DNA of 64,000 nt. It comes from Candidatus Rifleibacteriota bacterium (GTDB lineage: Bacteria > Muiribacteriota > Ozemobacteria > Ozemobacterales > Ozemobacteraceae). The stretch spans positions 1 to 64,000 of the forward strand of contig JADFXM010000019.1 of NCBI GenBank assembly GCA_015233565.1, read 5' to 3'. This document shows positions 56,414 to 64,000 of the stretch, piece after piece (within the stretch, counting starts at the first letter, position 1; each line of letters begins with the position of its first letter). The translations under genes were made by a program, and so were the position numbers. A model generated the notes under the pieces. It worked only from the letters and a program-made list of their open reading frames with translations, ran no database searches and was not told where the DNA came from.

Positions 56414-57484
56414 TTGACCGAAGACAAAATTCTGCTAACATGCGCCCACAATTGGGAAGAAACGCTTTGCCATGAAATAGCAAGCTATTTCCCTGATTTA
56501 AAGCCATTTTCACCCGCCCGCGGATTGGTAATATGCAATTCCAATAGAGTAATAAAAGAGGCTGAGCTGATTTTTTGCCAACACAAAATCTTTGAAGTTA
56601 CAGAAATCCAAGAAGAGTCAGTAAAAACCCTGGTTGAAAAAATTGGAGAGATTGTCGATCCAATTCTGGATGAAACTCCCCTTCCTTGGCGGATAGACAT
56701 TAAAACTCCAGGATTTTTTGTCGTTGAAGATGAAACTTATCTTACAATTCGCTCTAGAGGCAATCTAATTGAAGAAAAGTTTCTGGAAAGAATGAAAAAA
56801 TTTAGAAAGAGGGCCTACGAAAGGTTTAAACCCTGGCCTGATTCTTTAAAACAGGCCGCTTGCTTTGTTTTTATCCAGGGATTGCTTTCAAAATCCAACA
56901 CGTTGTTTTTAGGAATTTCCCGAGGAAAAAAACTGGGGTCAGGAAAATTTCACCCACAAAAATGGCTCTCTCCACACGAAATGATTCCAATTGATGATTT
57001 AGCACCTTGCAGGTCATATTACAAGCTGGAAGAAGCTTTTCGATTAAGTGCAACAGGCCCCCATAAAGGGCAAACATGTGTTGACCTTGGAGCCGCACCA
57101 GGCGGTTGGAGTTGGGCAGCCCTAAAAAGAGGGGCAAAAGTAATTGCTATTGATGCTGCTGATATGGTTGAACACGTGGAAACCCACCCCAATCTGGAAC
57201 ATCTAAAAGAAAATGGCTATTCATTTAAAACATCATCTGCAGTCGATTGGTTATTTTGCGATATGATAGTAAAACCCATGGGCACCCTTGGTTTGCTTGA
57301 GCGCTGGTTACAAGAAAACTTAACAAAAGGTTTTGTTTTTAACATTAAATTCCGAGGAAAAGATCCTAAAAGCATAATTTCTTCAATCCAACAATTGAAA
57401 CAAAAGTTTAATCTCTCAAAACTAATTGTAAAACACCTGGTTTTCGACAAGAATGAAATTACCTTGATTTCACCTCCAGCGTAA
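56414..57484 (+). CDS. RlmM-like rRNA 2'-O-ribose methyltransferase
   Basis: A 356-residue FtsJ-fold SAM-dependent methyltransferase with the length and layout of RlmM (23S rRNA C2498 2'-O-methylation). The SAM site is VDLGAAPGGWSWAALKRGAKV followed by AIDAADM; later FCDMIVKP gives the catalytic Asp, NIKFRGKDPK the Lys and KNEITLIS the Glu of the K-D-K-E tetrad. The N-terminal 200 residues match the RlmM RNA-binding half (about 1-195). The start is TTG at 56414, immediately after the radical SAM stop, with GGAG upstream, so both genes are translationally coupled. Confidence 0.82.
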   Translation: MTEDKILLTCAHNWEETLCHEIASYFPDLKPFSPARGLVICNSNRVIKEAELIFCQHKIFEVTEIQEESVKTLVEKIGEIVDPILDETPLPWRIDIKTPGFFVVEDETYLTIRSRGNLIEEKFLERMKKFRKRAYERFKPWPDSLKQAACFVFIQGLLSKSNTLFLGISRGKKLGSGKFHPQKWLSPHEMIPIDDLAPCRSYYKLEEAFRLSATGPHKGQTCVDLGAAPGGWSWAALKRGAKVIAIDAADMVEHVETHPNLEHLKENGYSFKTSSAVDWLFCDMIVKPMGTLGLLERWLQENLTKGFVFNIKFRGKDPKSIISSIQQLKQKFNLSKLIVKHLVFDKNEITLISPPA

Positions 57485-57636
57485 ATATCGCAGAAAATGT
57501 CTTTGAACGCATAATGACAAATTTTTAACAAACCAGATTACTCTGACAAACTCATCAATAGTGTTTTGCCTGATTCCTCATTTTCGCCTCTTTGCAAAAA
57601 CCAGCATTTTTAACTGAAGTTCACATTTTTCTGAAA

Positions 57637-57683
57637 TAAAAAAAAAACACTCATCCGGAAGATACTGGATGAGTGGTTTTTTA
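57637..57683. terminator. Bidirectional terminator
   Basis: CACTCATCC pairs with GGATGAGTG across 10 nt, with a T-run at 57677-57682 on the plus strand and ten T residues on the minus strand. It separates the convergent methyltransferase and repeat-protein genes. Confidence 0.9.
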
Positions 57684-57830
57684 AATTTACTTTCGCGGTA
57701 AACTTTCTAAAATTTTTCCAGAAAGTTTGCATTTCATTTTCCATTAAATTCACGAGCTCTTACTGGGCATGGTTACTGCGAAAATAGCCTAATCAGACCA
57801 TTGAATAACTCATGAAAATGGAATTCCTTA

Positions 57831-58910
57831 TTAATAGCCGGAATATGATCGGAAGTTTGATCTAATTCTGGCCTGGGTCATGGAACTATAGGATTGGTTC
57901 AAGAGCATCTGCAGTTCATTGTAGTCCCTTGCAAAAGCAGCTCCTCGAACAAGAATAGAATCTTTGGTGGATGTGCTGTAAGCCGCATTAGCCAAAGAAA
58001 CATAATCATAGACGCTGACGGCTCGGTTTGCACCCATCATCAAGATCTGGTCGCGAGTGGTGCTATAGGGGGCGGCATTAGCCAAAGTCAAAAATTCTTG
58101 AGTATTCCCTACGCAATACGCTCCAGCAAGAAGAATCTGTCTTTTTGTGGAACTGCTGTAAGTTGAATTGGCCAATCTTACGAAGTCATAAGCACTTGTG
58201 CAGAGAGAAATTCCAGACAACAAAATCGTGTCTCTGGTGGTAGAACTGTAAGTCGAATTTGCAAGAGAAAGAATTCCATCAATTGAAGAGGAATAAGGAG
58301 TATAAATGGGATAGGGGTCAATCGTTACAGGAATGTACCAATTATCATACGTGAAAGGGTGATAATTCGGATAGTATGGATAGGAATAGGTTGGATGTGA
58401 AGGACCGTAGGGGTCGGTTGAAGAGTAGCCTGTGGAAGGAGGATAGTAGGTTCCGCCAGTTGAGGGTGGATAATACGTACCACCGGAAGATGGGCTGTAA
58501 GGGTCGGTGGTGGGATAACTCGTTCCACCAGTTGAAGGAGGATAGTAGGTTCCACCGGAGGAGGGACTGTAGGGGTCAGTTGTGGGGGGGTGATAAGTTG
58601 TCCCACCAGTTGAAGGAGGATAGTAGGTTCCACCGGAGGAGGGGCTATAAGGGTCAGTTGTGGAGGGCCGATAGGTTGTTCCACCGCTATAGTTTCCGCC
58701 GTTGCCGGTTGGCGCATAGGGGTCGGATGAGGATGAGTGAGAAGTTGCTCCACCACTATAGCTTCCACTACTGCCAGTCGGAGCATAAGGATCAGTACCG
58801 CTATTGTTAACAATGCTGGTACTGGCCGTTTCGTCAAAGGGACTAGCAGCATAAGCATTCTGACTAATCAGAAGCCCGAAAAACAGAACAAGACATAAGA
58901 AACGCTTCAT
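57831..58910 (-). CDS. Exported protein with 35-residue helical repeats and Pro/Gly-rich linkers
   Basis: A 359-residue exported protein. The signal peptide (1-21, ending AYA) is followed by a low-complexity Pro/Gly/Ser/Tyr region (about 25-205) with DPYAPT and DPYSPSSGGTYYPPS repeats, then four to five helical repeats of about 35 residues with the pattern F-x-x-L-A-N-x-x-Y-S-x2-T-x3-I-L-x-x-G. GGAGG precedes the ATG. It is paralogous to the gene at 59246-60313. I do not recognise the repeat family. It likely lies outside the inner membrane, perhaps as a wall or envelope spacer. Confidence 0.8.
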   Translation of the reverse strand: MKRFLCLVLFFGLLISQNAYAASPFDETASTSIVNNSGTDPYAPTGSSGSYSGGATSHSSSSDPYAPTGNGGNYSGGTTYRPSTTDPYSPSSGGTYYPPSTGGTTYHPPTTDPYSPSSGGTYYPPSTGGTSYPTTDPYSPSSGGTYYPPSTGGTYYPPSTGYSSTDPYGPSHPTYSYPYYPNYHPFTYDNWYIPVTIDPYPIYTPYSSSIDGILSLANSTYSSTTRDTILLSGISLCTSAYDFVRLANSTYSSSTKRQILLAGAYCVGNTQEFLTLANAAPYSTTRDQILMMGANRAVSVYDYVSLANAAYSTSTKDSILVRGAAFARDYNELQMLLNQSYSSMTQARIRSNFRSYSGY

Positions 58911-59245
58911 TTAAAATAACCTCCCTAGGCAAAATTTACTGAAAAACTAATTTCCATTAAAATCACACTACATATAATACCAAAGTATCCAGGAATTGTT
59001 TTAAAAATTATTTTTATTTGTCCGGTAAAAAAAATCGAAGGGCTAAAAAGTTGGAAACAAGCATTAATTCAACAAACTAACACATGTAAGTGAGGCTCAA
59101 AATCGTGTACTTATTTTTTTTCAACACCTTGCACCAAAGGAATTTTTTTTTCGAAAACACGAAAAGCTAGTCGAAAAGTTTTTAAAAGAAAAAACCGCTC
59201 ACTGAAATCTTGAAGTAAGCGGTTTATCTTTAAGAAAGCAATTTT
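58911..59245. other. Intergenic region between the repeat-protein paralogues
   Basis: About 335 bp between two same-strand paralogues. It holds the terminator of the upstream gene, listed separately, and otherwise AT-rich DNA with the promoter region expected for the leftward gene. Confidence 0.5.
59184..59226 (-). terminator. Terminator of the 59246-60313 gene
   Basis: On the minus strand AAACCGCT pairs with AGCGGTTT across a loop of about 18 nt, followed by a T-rich run. It is 20 nt downstream of the stop codon. Confidence 0.75.
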
Positions 59246-60313
59246 TTAATAAGGATTTGTGCTTCCATGGGAAGGGGCATAGGGATCGGTACCACCATTT
59301 GAAGGTCTGGTAGGAGCATAGGGATCAGTACCTGAGGATCCACCAGAAAATCTCGAATTGGCAATGATTCTGGCACGAATATCTGAGCTATAAGTTTGAT
59401 TGATTAAATCTTGAAGTTCTGAATAACTTCTGGCACAAGCTGCACCCTTGATCCAAATACTGTTTTTGGTTGTAGTAGTGTAGGTCGCATTTGCAAGAGC
59501 GATAAATTCACTTACATATCTTGCCTTTTCTGCGCCGGCAAGAAGAATTTGATCCCGAGTGGTCGTGGAAGTTGTTTTTTGAGCCAGCAATAGGAAATCA
59601 TTATTGGTAGCGCAAACACGCAATCCATTTAAAAGAATCTGATTCTTTGTATCTGTGCTATAAGTCTTGTCAGCTAAGATTGAAATATCATTCGCGGAAA
59701 AAGCTTTTTGAGAAGCGCGAATCAGAATTTCATTGGATACAGAAGTGGAGGTAGTCAAACCGGCAAGTCTTCCCAGGTCTAAGGCTGAGAAATTTGTCCT
59801 CATCGAACCTTTTCTCAAGATTTCATTTTTTGTATCAGTTGAGTAGGTTGCATTTGCCAAAGCTTCGAAATCGGAAACGCTGAAAACTCTATCTGCACCA
59901 GACAACAAAATCTGTCTTTGGGTTGTGCTGTCATAGGTTGCATTCGCCAATCTGACAAAGTCATTGCCAGTACGGCATGCGGCAATTCCTGAGGTAAGGA
60001 GAAGTTGATTCTTCTGGGTGGAATTATAAATATTTCCAGCCATGTTAAGAATGACATCAAGTGATGGAGCGCCACCACCAGAAGCATAAGGATCAGTTCC
60101 GCCATTATTAAGAGGGGGAGGAGGAGTATAATTGCCGCCACCCGTCGGGGCGTAGGGGTCTGAAGGAGTGGAAGGGGCATATGGATCAGTGCCGCTGTTA
60201 CTTTGCAAAGTCACATTTGATTTCTCATCAAAGGGGCTGGTTGGTTCGGCAAAAACGCCCTGTGAAACCAAAAGACAGCTCAAAACGAGCATCACAACGA
60301 AGAATCGCCTCAT
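59246..60313 (-). CDS. Exported protein with 35-residue helical repeats, paralogue
   Basis: A 355-residue exported protein with a signal peptide (1-22), the same SPFDE and NSGTDPYAPS opening as its neighbour, then about seven to eight tandem 35-residue helical repeats (about 85-320) of the form F-x-x-L-A-N-A-T-Y-x-T-x-T-x-x-x-I-L, and a DPYAP tail at the C-terminus. Repeated cysteines are rare. GGAGG precedes the ATG. It has more repeats and less linker than the neighbouring paralogue, so the two differ mainly in repeat number. Confidence 0.82.
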   Translation of the reverse strand: MRRFFVVMLVLSCLLVSQGVFAEPTSPFDEKSNVTLQSNSGTDPYAPSTPSDPYAPTGGGNYTPPPPLNNGGTDPYASGGGAPSLDVILNMAGNIYNSTQKNQLLLTSGIAACRTGNDFVRLANATYDSTTQRQILLSGADRVFSVSDFEALANATYSTDTKNEILRKGSMRTNFSALDLGRLAGLTTSTSVSNEILIRASQKAFSANDISILADKTYSTDTKNQILLNGLRVCATNNDFLLLAQKTTSTTTRDQILLAGAEKARYVSEFIALANATYTTTTKNSIWIKGAACARSYSELQDLINQTYSSDIRARIIANSRFSGGSSGTDPYAPTRPSNGGTDPYAPSHGSTNPY

Positions 60314-60405
60314 GAGATATAACCTCCATTAAATTAATTTTTTCAAAAACACTTCAATGCTAACCATATTACCAAAGTTTTTGAAATTTGTTTTAAGATT
60401 TTTTT

Positions 60406-60675
60406 TTATTTGAAAAGATTAATCAAACCCATAAAATTCAGTGCGATAGTTGGTAAAGTCATACATGAAGCATAGAAAAGAATTGCAACCCACTCTTCAA
60501 GTACCATGAATGAATCCAAGCTGATCGGGTCGTCAGGATACATAGAAAGCCTAATTTCCGGCGGGATAAGAACTCTCCAGAAGGTTCTTCCGGAAATTTG
60601 AAAAAACATATATTCAGCCATTGCAAATCCACAAATTAATGAAACGAGCCAAATCGAATAACCAACAAAAAGCAT
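60406..60675 (-). CDS. Small two-span membrane protein
   Basis: An 89-residue protein with a hydrophobic segment at residues 3-23 and another at about 64-86, separated by a soluble loop with a PPEIRLSMYPDDP stretch. AAAGGAGGC precedes the ATG, a strong ribosome site for so small a gene, which supports it being real. It lies between the repeat-protein genes and a cyclase gene on the same strand. No family is recognised. Confidence 0.7.
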   Translation of the reverse strand: MLFVGYSIWLVSLICGFAMAEYMFFQISGRTFWRVLIPPEIRLSMYPDDPISLDSFMVLEEWVAILFYASCMTLPTIALNFMGLINLFK

Positions 60676-60889
60676 TCAGCCTCCTTTACCCATTGCACTT
60701 AAATTGCTCCAATCAAAAAATAAATCTTGGGTTATAGATAGGTAACGGCCAATTTTGGAAAAAATTTAGCTCTATTATAAACCTCTCAGTACATTGTATA
60801 AAATATGCACAGCAGAATGTTAAGCACTTAATCCATCAGCGTTGCGACATGTTTCACAAATGAAAGATAGCTGGTTCAGTGAAAATCTC

Positions 60890-62449
60890 TCATAAGATAG
60901 TTTTTTGAATTTTTGAGTTCAGATCTTTTTTCTTTGTAACTACTTCATAGACTTTGATAAATCCTTCAAATCCCCGAATTGAAACCTTCTCACGGGGAAG
61001 CGTCATTATCTCAGAATTTACTAATGAATTTGTTGATTCATCAATTAAAATGGAGGTCCCAAATTGTTTGTTCAAATTTTCCAGCCTTGAGGCAAGATTA
61101 ACAGTAGAACCCATAACCGTAAATTCCTGCCTTTTTTCTGATCCGATGTTGCCTGCAAGCACTGGCCCGGTAGCAATTCCGACCCGGATTGAAAAACAAT
61201 TCCGTTTCTCCTGAACCCATTTCGCTTGTAACTTCTTCAATTCATCAAGCATGGCCTGAGCACACTTTACCGCGGATAAAGCGCTGTTGGGGAGATCAGC
61301 AAGGACTCCAAATCTGCCCATAATCGAGTCCCCTATAAACTTATCGATTTCGCCATTATGGCTTAGTACAATTTCTGTCATAATTGAAAGATATTCGTTT
61401 ATAGCCAAAACAACCTCTTCCGGAGATAAATTCAATGTAAATTTTGTAAAATCAACGATATCTGAAAAAAGAATCGTTGCATTTTTTGTAACCCCCCCAA
61501 GTCTGACTGAGCCAGGGTTTTTTAACAAAGCATCAACAAGTTCAGTAGAAGTGTACTTTGAAAAAATATCACGAAGCTTTTTCTTCTCTTTTATTTGTTT
61601 TTCAGAAAGAAGTTTAGCTGAAGATAGCTCCCCACGAGTTTGAAGGAAAACATTTGCATTTGAAAGCGCCATTCCCATGAATGCGCTTAAAGACGAATAG
61701 AAGCGAAGATCATTTTCATCCAGCTCTTTCTGGTTTCCTTCAAATTCTGCAATATGAATTACTCCAAAACTCTCTGAATTGGTAGAAAGCGGCATTGCCA
61801 ATATTGTCCCGAGGGAAGGTTCTCTTCCTACAAGTTCACTGGTTTCCGGATCATTAACCGCTGCAAAACTATATAACATGCGCCTTTTAGCACATGAAAA
61901 AGTTAACAAGTGTTCACTTTCAATCGAAATAATTAGTGATTCAACTTCATTGTCCAGGTATCCATCCCAGCGGAAAGGGTATAATTCATTTTTTTCCTTG
62001 TCCTTTAAAAAAATAATGTATTTTTTTACTCTTATTTCAGATTTGAGCATTTCACAAATCGAATCAAACAACTCTGCAGGATTCAAGGTCAAAGTAAGTT
62101 TCCTAACCTTCATGAGAGAGACAGAATATCTGGCTCGCAGTTCCTTTGCCAAAATCCTCAGTTCTTCATGTTTCTTCTCATATTCCTCTTTCAAGCGCTC
62201 AGCATAGGTTTTCTCAAGCAGTATTTTCATCTCCGGAAGGAACACACCTTTTTTTTCGCCCAGAAAGGTCCTAAATAAATACAAAAATCCTGAACCAACC
62301 AAAACCAACAAACCTGTCAAAATTAGAACCAATGCCCATGGAAAAGGATCTTTTGGATAGACGAAAACCAACTCCTCGGCTGTTGCAGAGGAATATACCA
62401 AAGTAAAATATGCCAGTAGAATGAACCAACTAAATTTAAAATCTTTCAA
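60890..62449 (-). CDS. Membrane-anchored class III nucleotidyl cyclase with GAF domain
   Basis: A 519-residue protein that should make cyclic AMP or GMP. A signal-like segment (1-24) and a transmembrane helix (38-60) place it in the inner membrane with the rest in the cytoplasm. A GAF domain (about 120-275) and a short coiled coil lead to the cyclase (about 320-500). Metal ligands are D330 (LFSDIVDFT) and D374 (FIGDSIM); K370 fits adenine recognition, N451 and R455 the transition-state pair. S448 replaces the aspartate usual in GDTVNLA, so nucleotide preference is uncertain. The start is TTG with GGAG upstream. Confidence 0.9.
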   Translation of the reverse strand: MKDFKFSWFILLAYFTLVYSSATAEELVFVYPKDPFPWALVLILTGLLVLVGSGFLYLFRTFLGEKKGVFLPEMKILLEKTYAERLKEEYEKKHEELRILAKELRARYSVSLMKVRKLTLTLNPAELFDSICEMLKSEIRVKKYIIFLKDKEKNELYPFRWDGYLDNEVESLIISIESEHLLTFSCAKRRMLYSFAAVNDPETSELVGREPSLGTILAMPLSTNSESFGVIHIAEFEGNQKELDENDLRFYSSLSAFMGMALSNANVFLQTRGELSSAKLLSEKQIKEKKKLRDIFSKYTSTELVDALLKNPGSVRLGGVTKNATILFSDIVDFTKFTLNLSPEEVVLAINEYLSIMTEIVLSHNGEIDKFIGDSIMGRFGVLADLPNSALSAVKCAQAMLDELKKLQAKWVQEKRNCFSIRVGIATGPVLAGNIGSEKRQEFTVMGSTVNLASRLENLNKQFGTSILIDESTNSLVNSEIMTLPREKVSIRGFEGFIKVYEVVTKKKDLNSKIQKTIL

Positions 62450-62475
62450 GCGAACTCCAAAAAATTGATTTTCTT

Positions 62476-63246
62476 TTAAGGAAGTGCTGTTTCAACTGCA
62501 GCAACATTCAGCTTAAACTTATTATTTTGAGCCACTTTGACTTCTCCTATTCTCAAGCCCGCTGGAGGAGTCAATAGTAGCGAAATTTCCACAACCGAAC
62601 CAACTGGAGCATCAGCTGTTGGAGTTGTTTCAAGGTATTGTTCATTTAGGTTTGCTGGATTCTGTGACTCTTTCACATTCGTAGCACCCACATTTATGGA
62701 TTCAACGTCGGTAACCAGGGTTTTCCCAACATCAAAGGTAATCTCAGGAGATGGAGAACCTGGGCCTCCAACATGACTGGATTCAATTTGAAGTTTTCTA
62801 TCTGCAAAAATAATCCTGTATTCCATGCGATACGCCAAATCGCCGTTTTCATCAACATGATCCACATTCCATGAAAATACAGTGCCATTCGAATCCACTG
62901 CAGATTTGAATTTAAATGGCCGCGGAATGACATCGAACCTAAAATCCGGAGGATGTCCCCTCTTCTGGAGCACATCAGTTGCTTGTTCAAGGCATTTTCG
63001 CAATTCATTCCAGAACAATTCAGCCTGCAGAACCTTCTCTTGCTTCCATTCCGAACATCTATAAGAAAACATTGTACGGTCATAAACAAAAAATACTATC
63101 ATTAGAAGTAGAACACAAATCGCAAGAGAGATTAAAATTTCAACCAAAGAAAAACCAGCAGGAGAAGTCCTGGCCTTATAACCATATTTTACTAATGGGT
63201 TTTGACAAGCTGCCTTATTGAAAATAAAAAATTCACGAAATCTCAT
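62476..63246 (-). CDS. Type IV/II minor pseudopilin (PilW/PulJ-like)
   Basis: A 256-residue protein with a prepilin signature: a long leader, then the cleavage site after Gly in AGFSLVEILISLAICVLLLM (about 30-50), Glu at position 5 of the mature protein. The soluble part is beta-rich with no clear family; size and position behind the PilX/GspK-like gene fit a PilW/PulJ-type minor pseudopilin. It should prime or tip a pilus or type II secretion pseudopilus. It overlaps the upstream gene by ATGA. Confidence 0.82.
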   Translation of the reverse strand: MRFREFFIFNKAACQNPLVKYGYKARTSPAGFSLVEILISLAICVLLLMIVFFVYDRTMFSYRCSEWKQEKVLQAELFWNELRKCLEQATDVLQKRGHPPDFRFDVIPRPFKFKSAVDSNGTVFSWNVDHVDENGDLAYRMEYRIIFADRKLQIESSHVGGPGSPSPEITFDVGKTLVTDVESINVGATNVKESQNPANLNEQYLETTPTADAPVGSVVEISLLLTPPAGLRIGEVKVAQNNKFKLNVAAVETALP

Positions 63247-63821
63247 GGTTTCGTAATACCAATTTCTATAAGCTCCTCAATTACCTGCTTTTCCTTTCCA
63301 CAGGCCCCAAAAGCTTCAATTCTGATATAGTCTTTTACATAACCATGATCAGACTTGGAAATCAATTCCATAGCGTTAATTCCGCAGGAATATTGGCAGG
63401 AATCAGAATTCGAAAATTCCTGCATTATAAGGAAGGCTGGACAATTTGGAATCCTCATTGAGGAATTGAAATCATTTACCCAACCACCGCAAAAAAGTTC
63501 ACGCAAGTGATCATCCAAGGGAGAACCGGGAAATGGTTTTGTCCAGTGAATCATTTCATAATATTCATTTGGAAGAACTCGAAATTTATAAATTGCCAAT
63601 TGAATTACAGATTTCGCTGCTAACATTGCTCGCATTTTATCATAATTTCCAGCAAATCGGCCCTTTTGACTCTGGAAATTAAATAATAAAATCGTTGAAA
63701 GGATGACTAAAATTACGCACAATATTAAAACCATGCCAATTGCAAAACCCGATCGAAAAAAATTAAGCTTAGCCCTAGGAGCATTTTGCAAAATTCGATG
63801 TAGAAAAATTTTAAGAAGCAT
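63243..63821 (-). CDS. Minor pseudopilin (PilX/GspK-like)
   Basis: A 192-residue protein with a leader and hydrophobic N-terminus GFAIGMVLILCVILVILSTI beginning about residue 26. The usual Glu at position 5 is absent, as in GspK/PilX tip pseudopilins. The soluble region has two short cysteine groups (CGG; C.Y.CG near 108-150), which may form disulfides. It starts 1 nt after the stop of the partial upstream gene and overlaps the downstream one, so all three form one operon. Confidence 0.72.
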   Translation of the reverse strand: MLLKIFLHRILQNAPRAKLNFFRSGFAIGMVLILCVILVILSTILLFNFQSQKGRFAGNYDKMRAMLAAKSVIQLAIYKFRVLPNEYYEMIHWTKPFPGSPLDDHLRELFCGGWVNDFNSSMRIPNCPAFLIMQEFSNSDSCQYSCGINAMELISKSDHGYVKDYIRIEAFGACGKEKQVIEELIEIGITKP

Positions 63822-63822
63822 T

Positions 63823-64000
63823 TTAGTTTCTTAAATCCGGCCGAAAAATACAAAGAGAAACATTTTGAGGAGGCTCTCCATATTTGACAATAATCGAGAC
63901 TTTTAAAGAATCGTCTGGGCATGAATAGAAATTAATCTCAACAGGGGGGGTCGCAGCAGGTTTGAAGCTAGCATACGAAAGTTTCATTGATGAAGGCGCC
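63823..64000 (-). CDS. Partial CDS cut by the right edge
   Basis: An open frame enters from the right edge and runs to a TAA at 63823, giving the last 58 residues of a protein (ending CIFRPDLRN). It has beta-like strands (LKVSIIVKYG) and two cysteines, as in pseudopilin C-terminal domains. The following pseudopilin ATG is 1 nt away, so it is probably the first of this minor-pilin operon inside the window. Confidence 0.7.
   Translation of the reverse strand, partial: APSSMKLSYASFKPAATPPVEINFYSCPDDSLKVSIIVKYGEPPQNVSLCIFRPDLRN

Noticed and set aside
60314-60400. Possible sigma-54 promoter for the 59246-60313 gene
   Set aside because: TGG and GC elements are spaced one base too far, which sigma-54 does not tolerate.

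Overview
The window looks like an AT-rich chromosome of a deep-branching, two-membraned (diderm), motile bacterium. FlgH and FlgA (outer-membrane ring assembly), several lipoprotein signals, Flp-type and type IV pseudopilins, sigma-54-type promoters and many SpoIIE-type phosphatases and histidine kinases support this. The mix resembles Candidatus Riflebacteria, but nothing here (no rRNA, no tRNA) fixes the taxonomy, so that is only an impression.

Layout. 1-6.1 kb: an unknown Cys-rich protein, then a lysine 2,3-aminomutase (kamA) cluster with two ATP-grasp ligases, a GNAT acetyltransferase and a Cys-cluster protein, preceded by a structured leader with two terminators. 6.1-12.7 kb: an unknown exported protein, a lipase/FecR/DNRLRE multidomain protein, endonuclease V and a secreted HExxH metallopeptidase. 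12.7-23.5 kb (minus strand): eight collinear genes, namely two degenerate citrate-synthase-fold proteins, a thiamine-diphosphate enzyme and five histidine kinase/receiver proteins without any DNA-binding output. 23.5-27.8 kb: flgF-flgG-flgA-flgH and a DUF501 protein. 27.9-33.9 kb: two giant collagen-like lipoproteins. 34.7-45.9 kb: three polytopic GT-C-like membrane proteins, four almost identical Flp pilins with sigma-54 promoters, DUF362 and prenyltransferase-fold genes, an atypical pilin with its own sigma-54 promoter, an STN-like protein and a TPR protein. 46.2-52.2 kb: two paralogous membrane PP2C/SpoIIE phosphatases, one active-looking and one with its catalytic site lost. 52.6-64 kb: a glycine-zipper exported protein, a radical SAM protein followed by an RlmM-like rRNA methyltransferase, two exported paralogues built of about 35-residue repeats, a small membrane protein, a class III nucleotidyl cyclase, and a minor pseudopilin operon running off the right edge.

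How it works together. The dominant themes are cell surface and signalling: pilins that appear RpoN-controlled and possibly glycosylated, collagen-like surface lipoproteins, flagellar rod and ring parts, and an unusual density of sensors that end in phosphorylation, dephosphorylation or cyclic nucleotides rather than DNA binding. Two metabolic clusters look uncharacterised: the beta-lysine/ATP-grasp cluster, and the citrate-synthase-fold pair with a thiamine-diphosphate enzyme. A 126-131 bp palindrome-ended element occurs in four copies, always in intergenic DNA.
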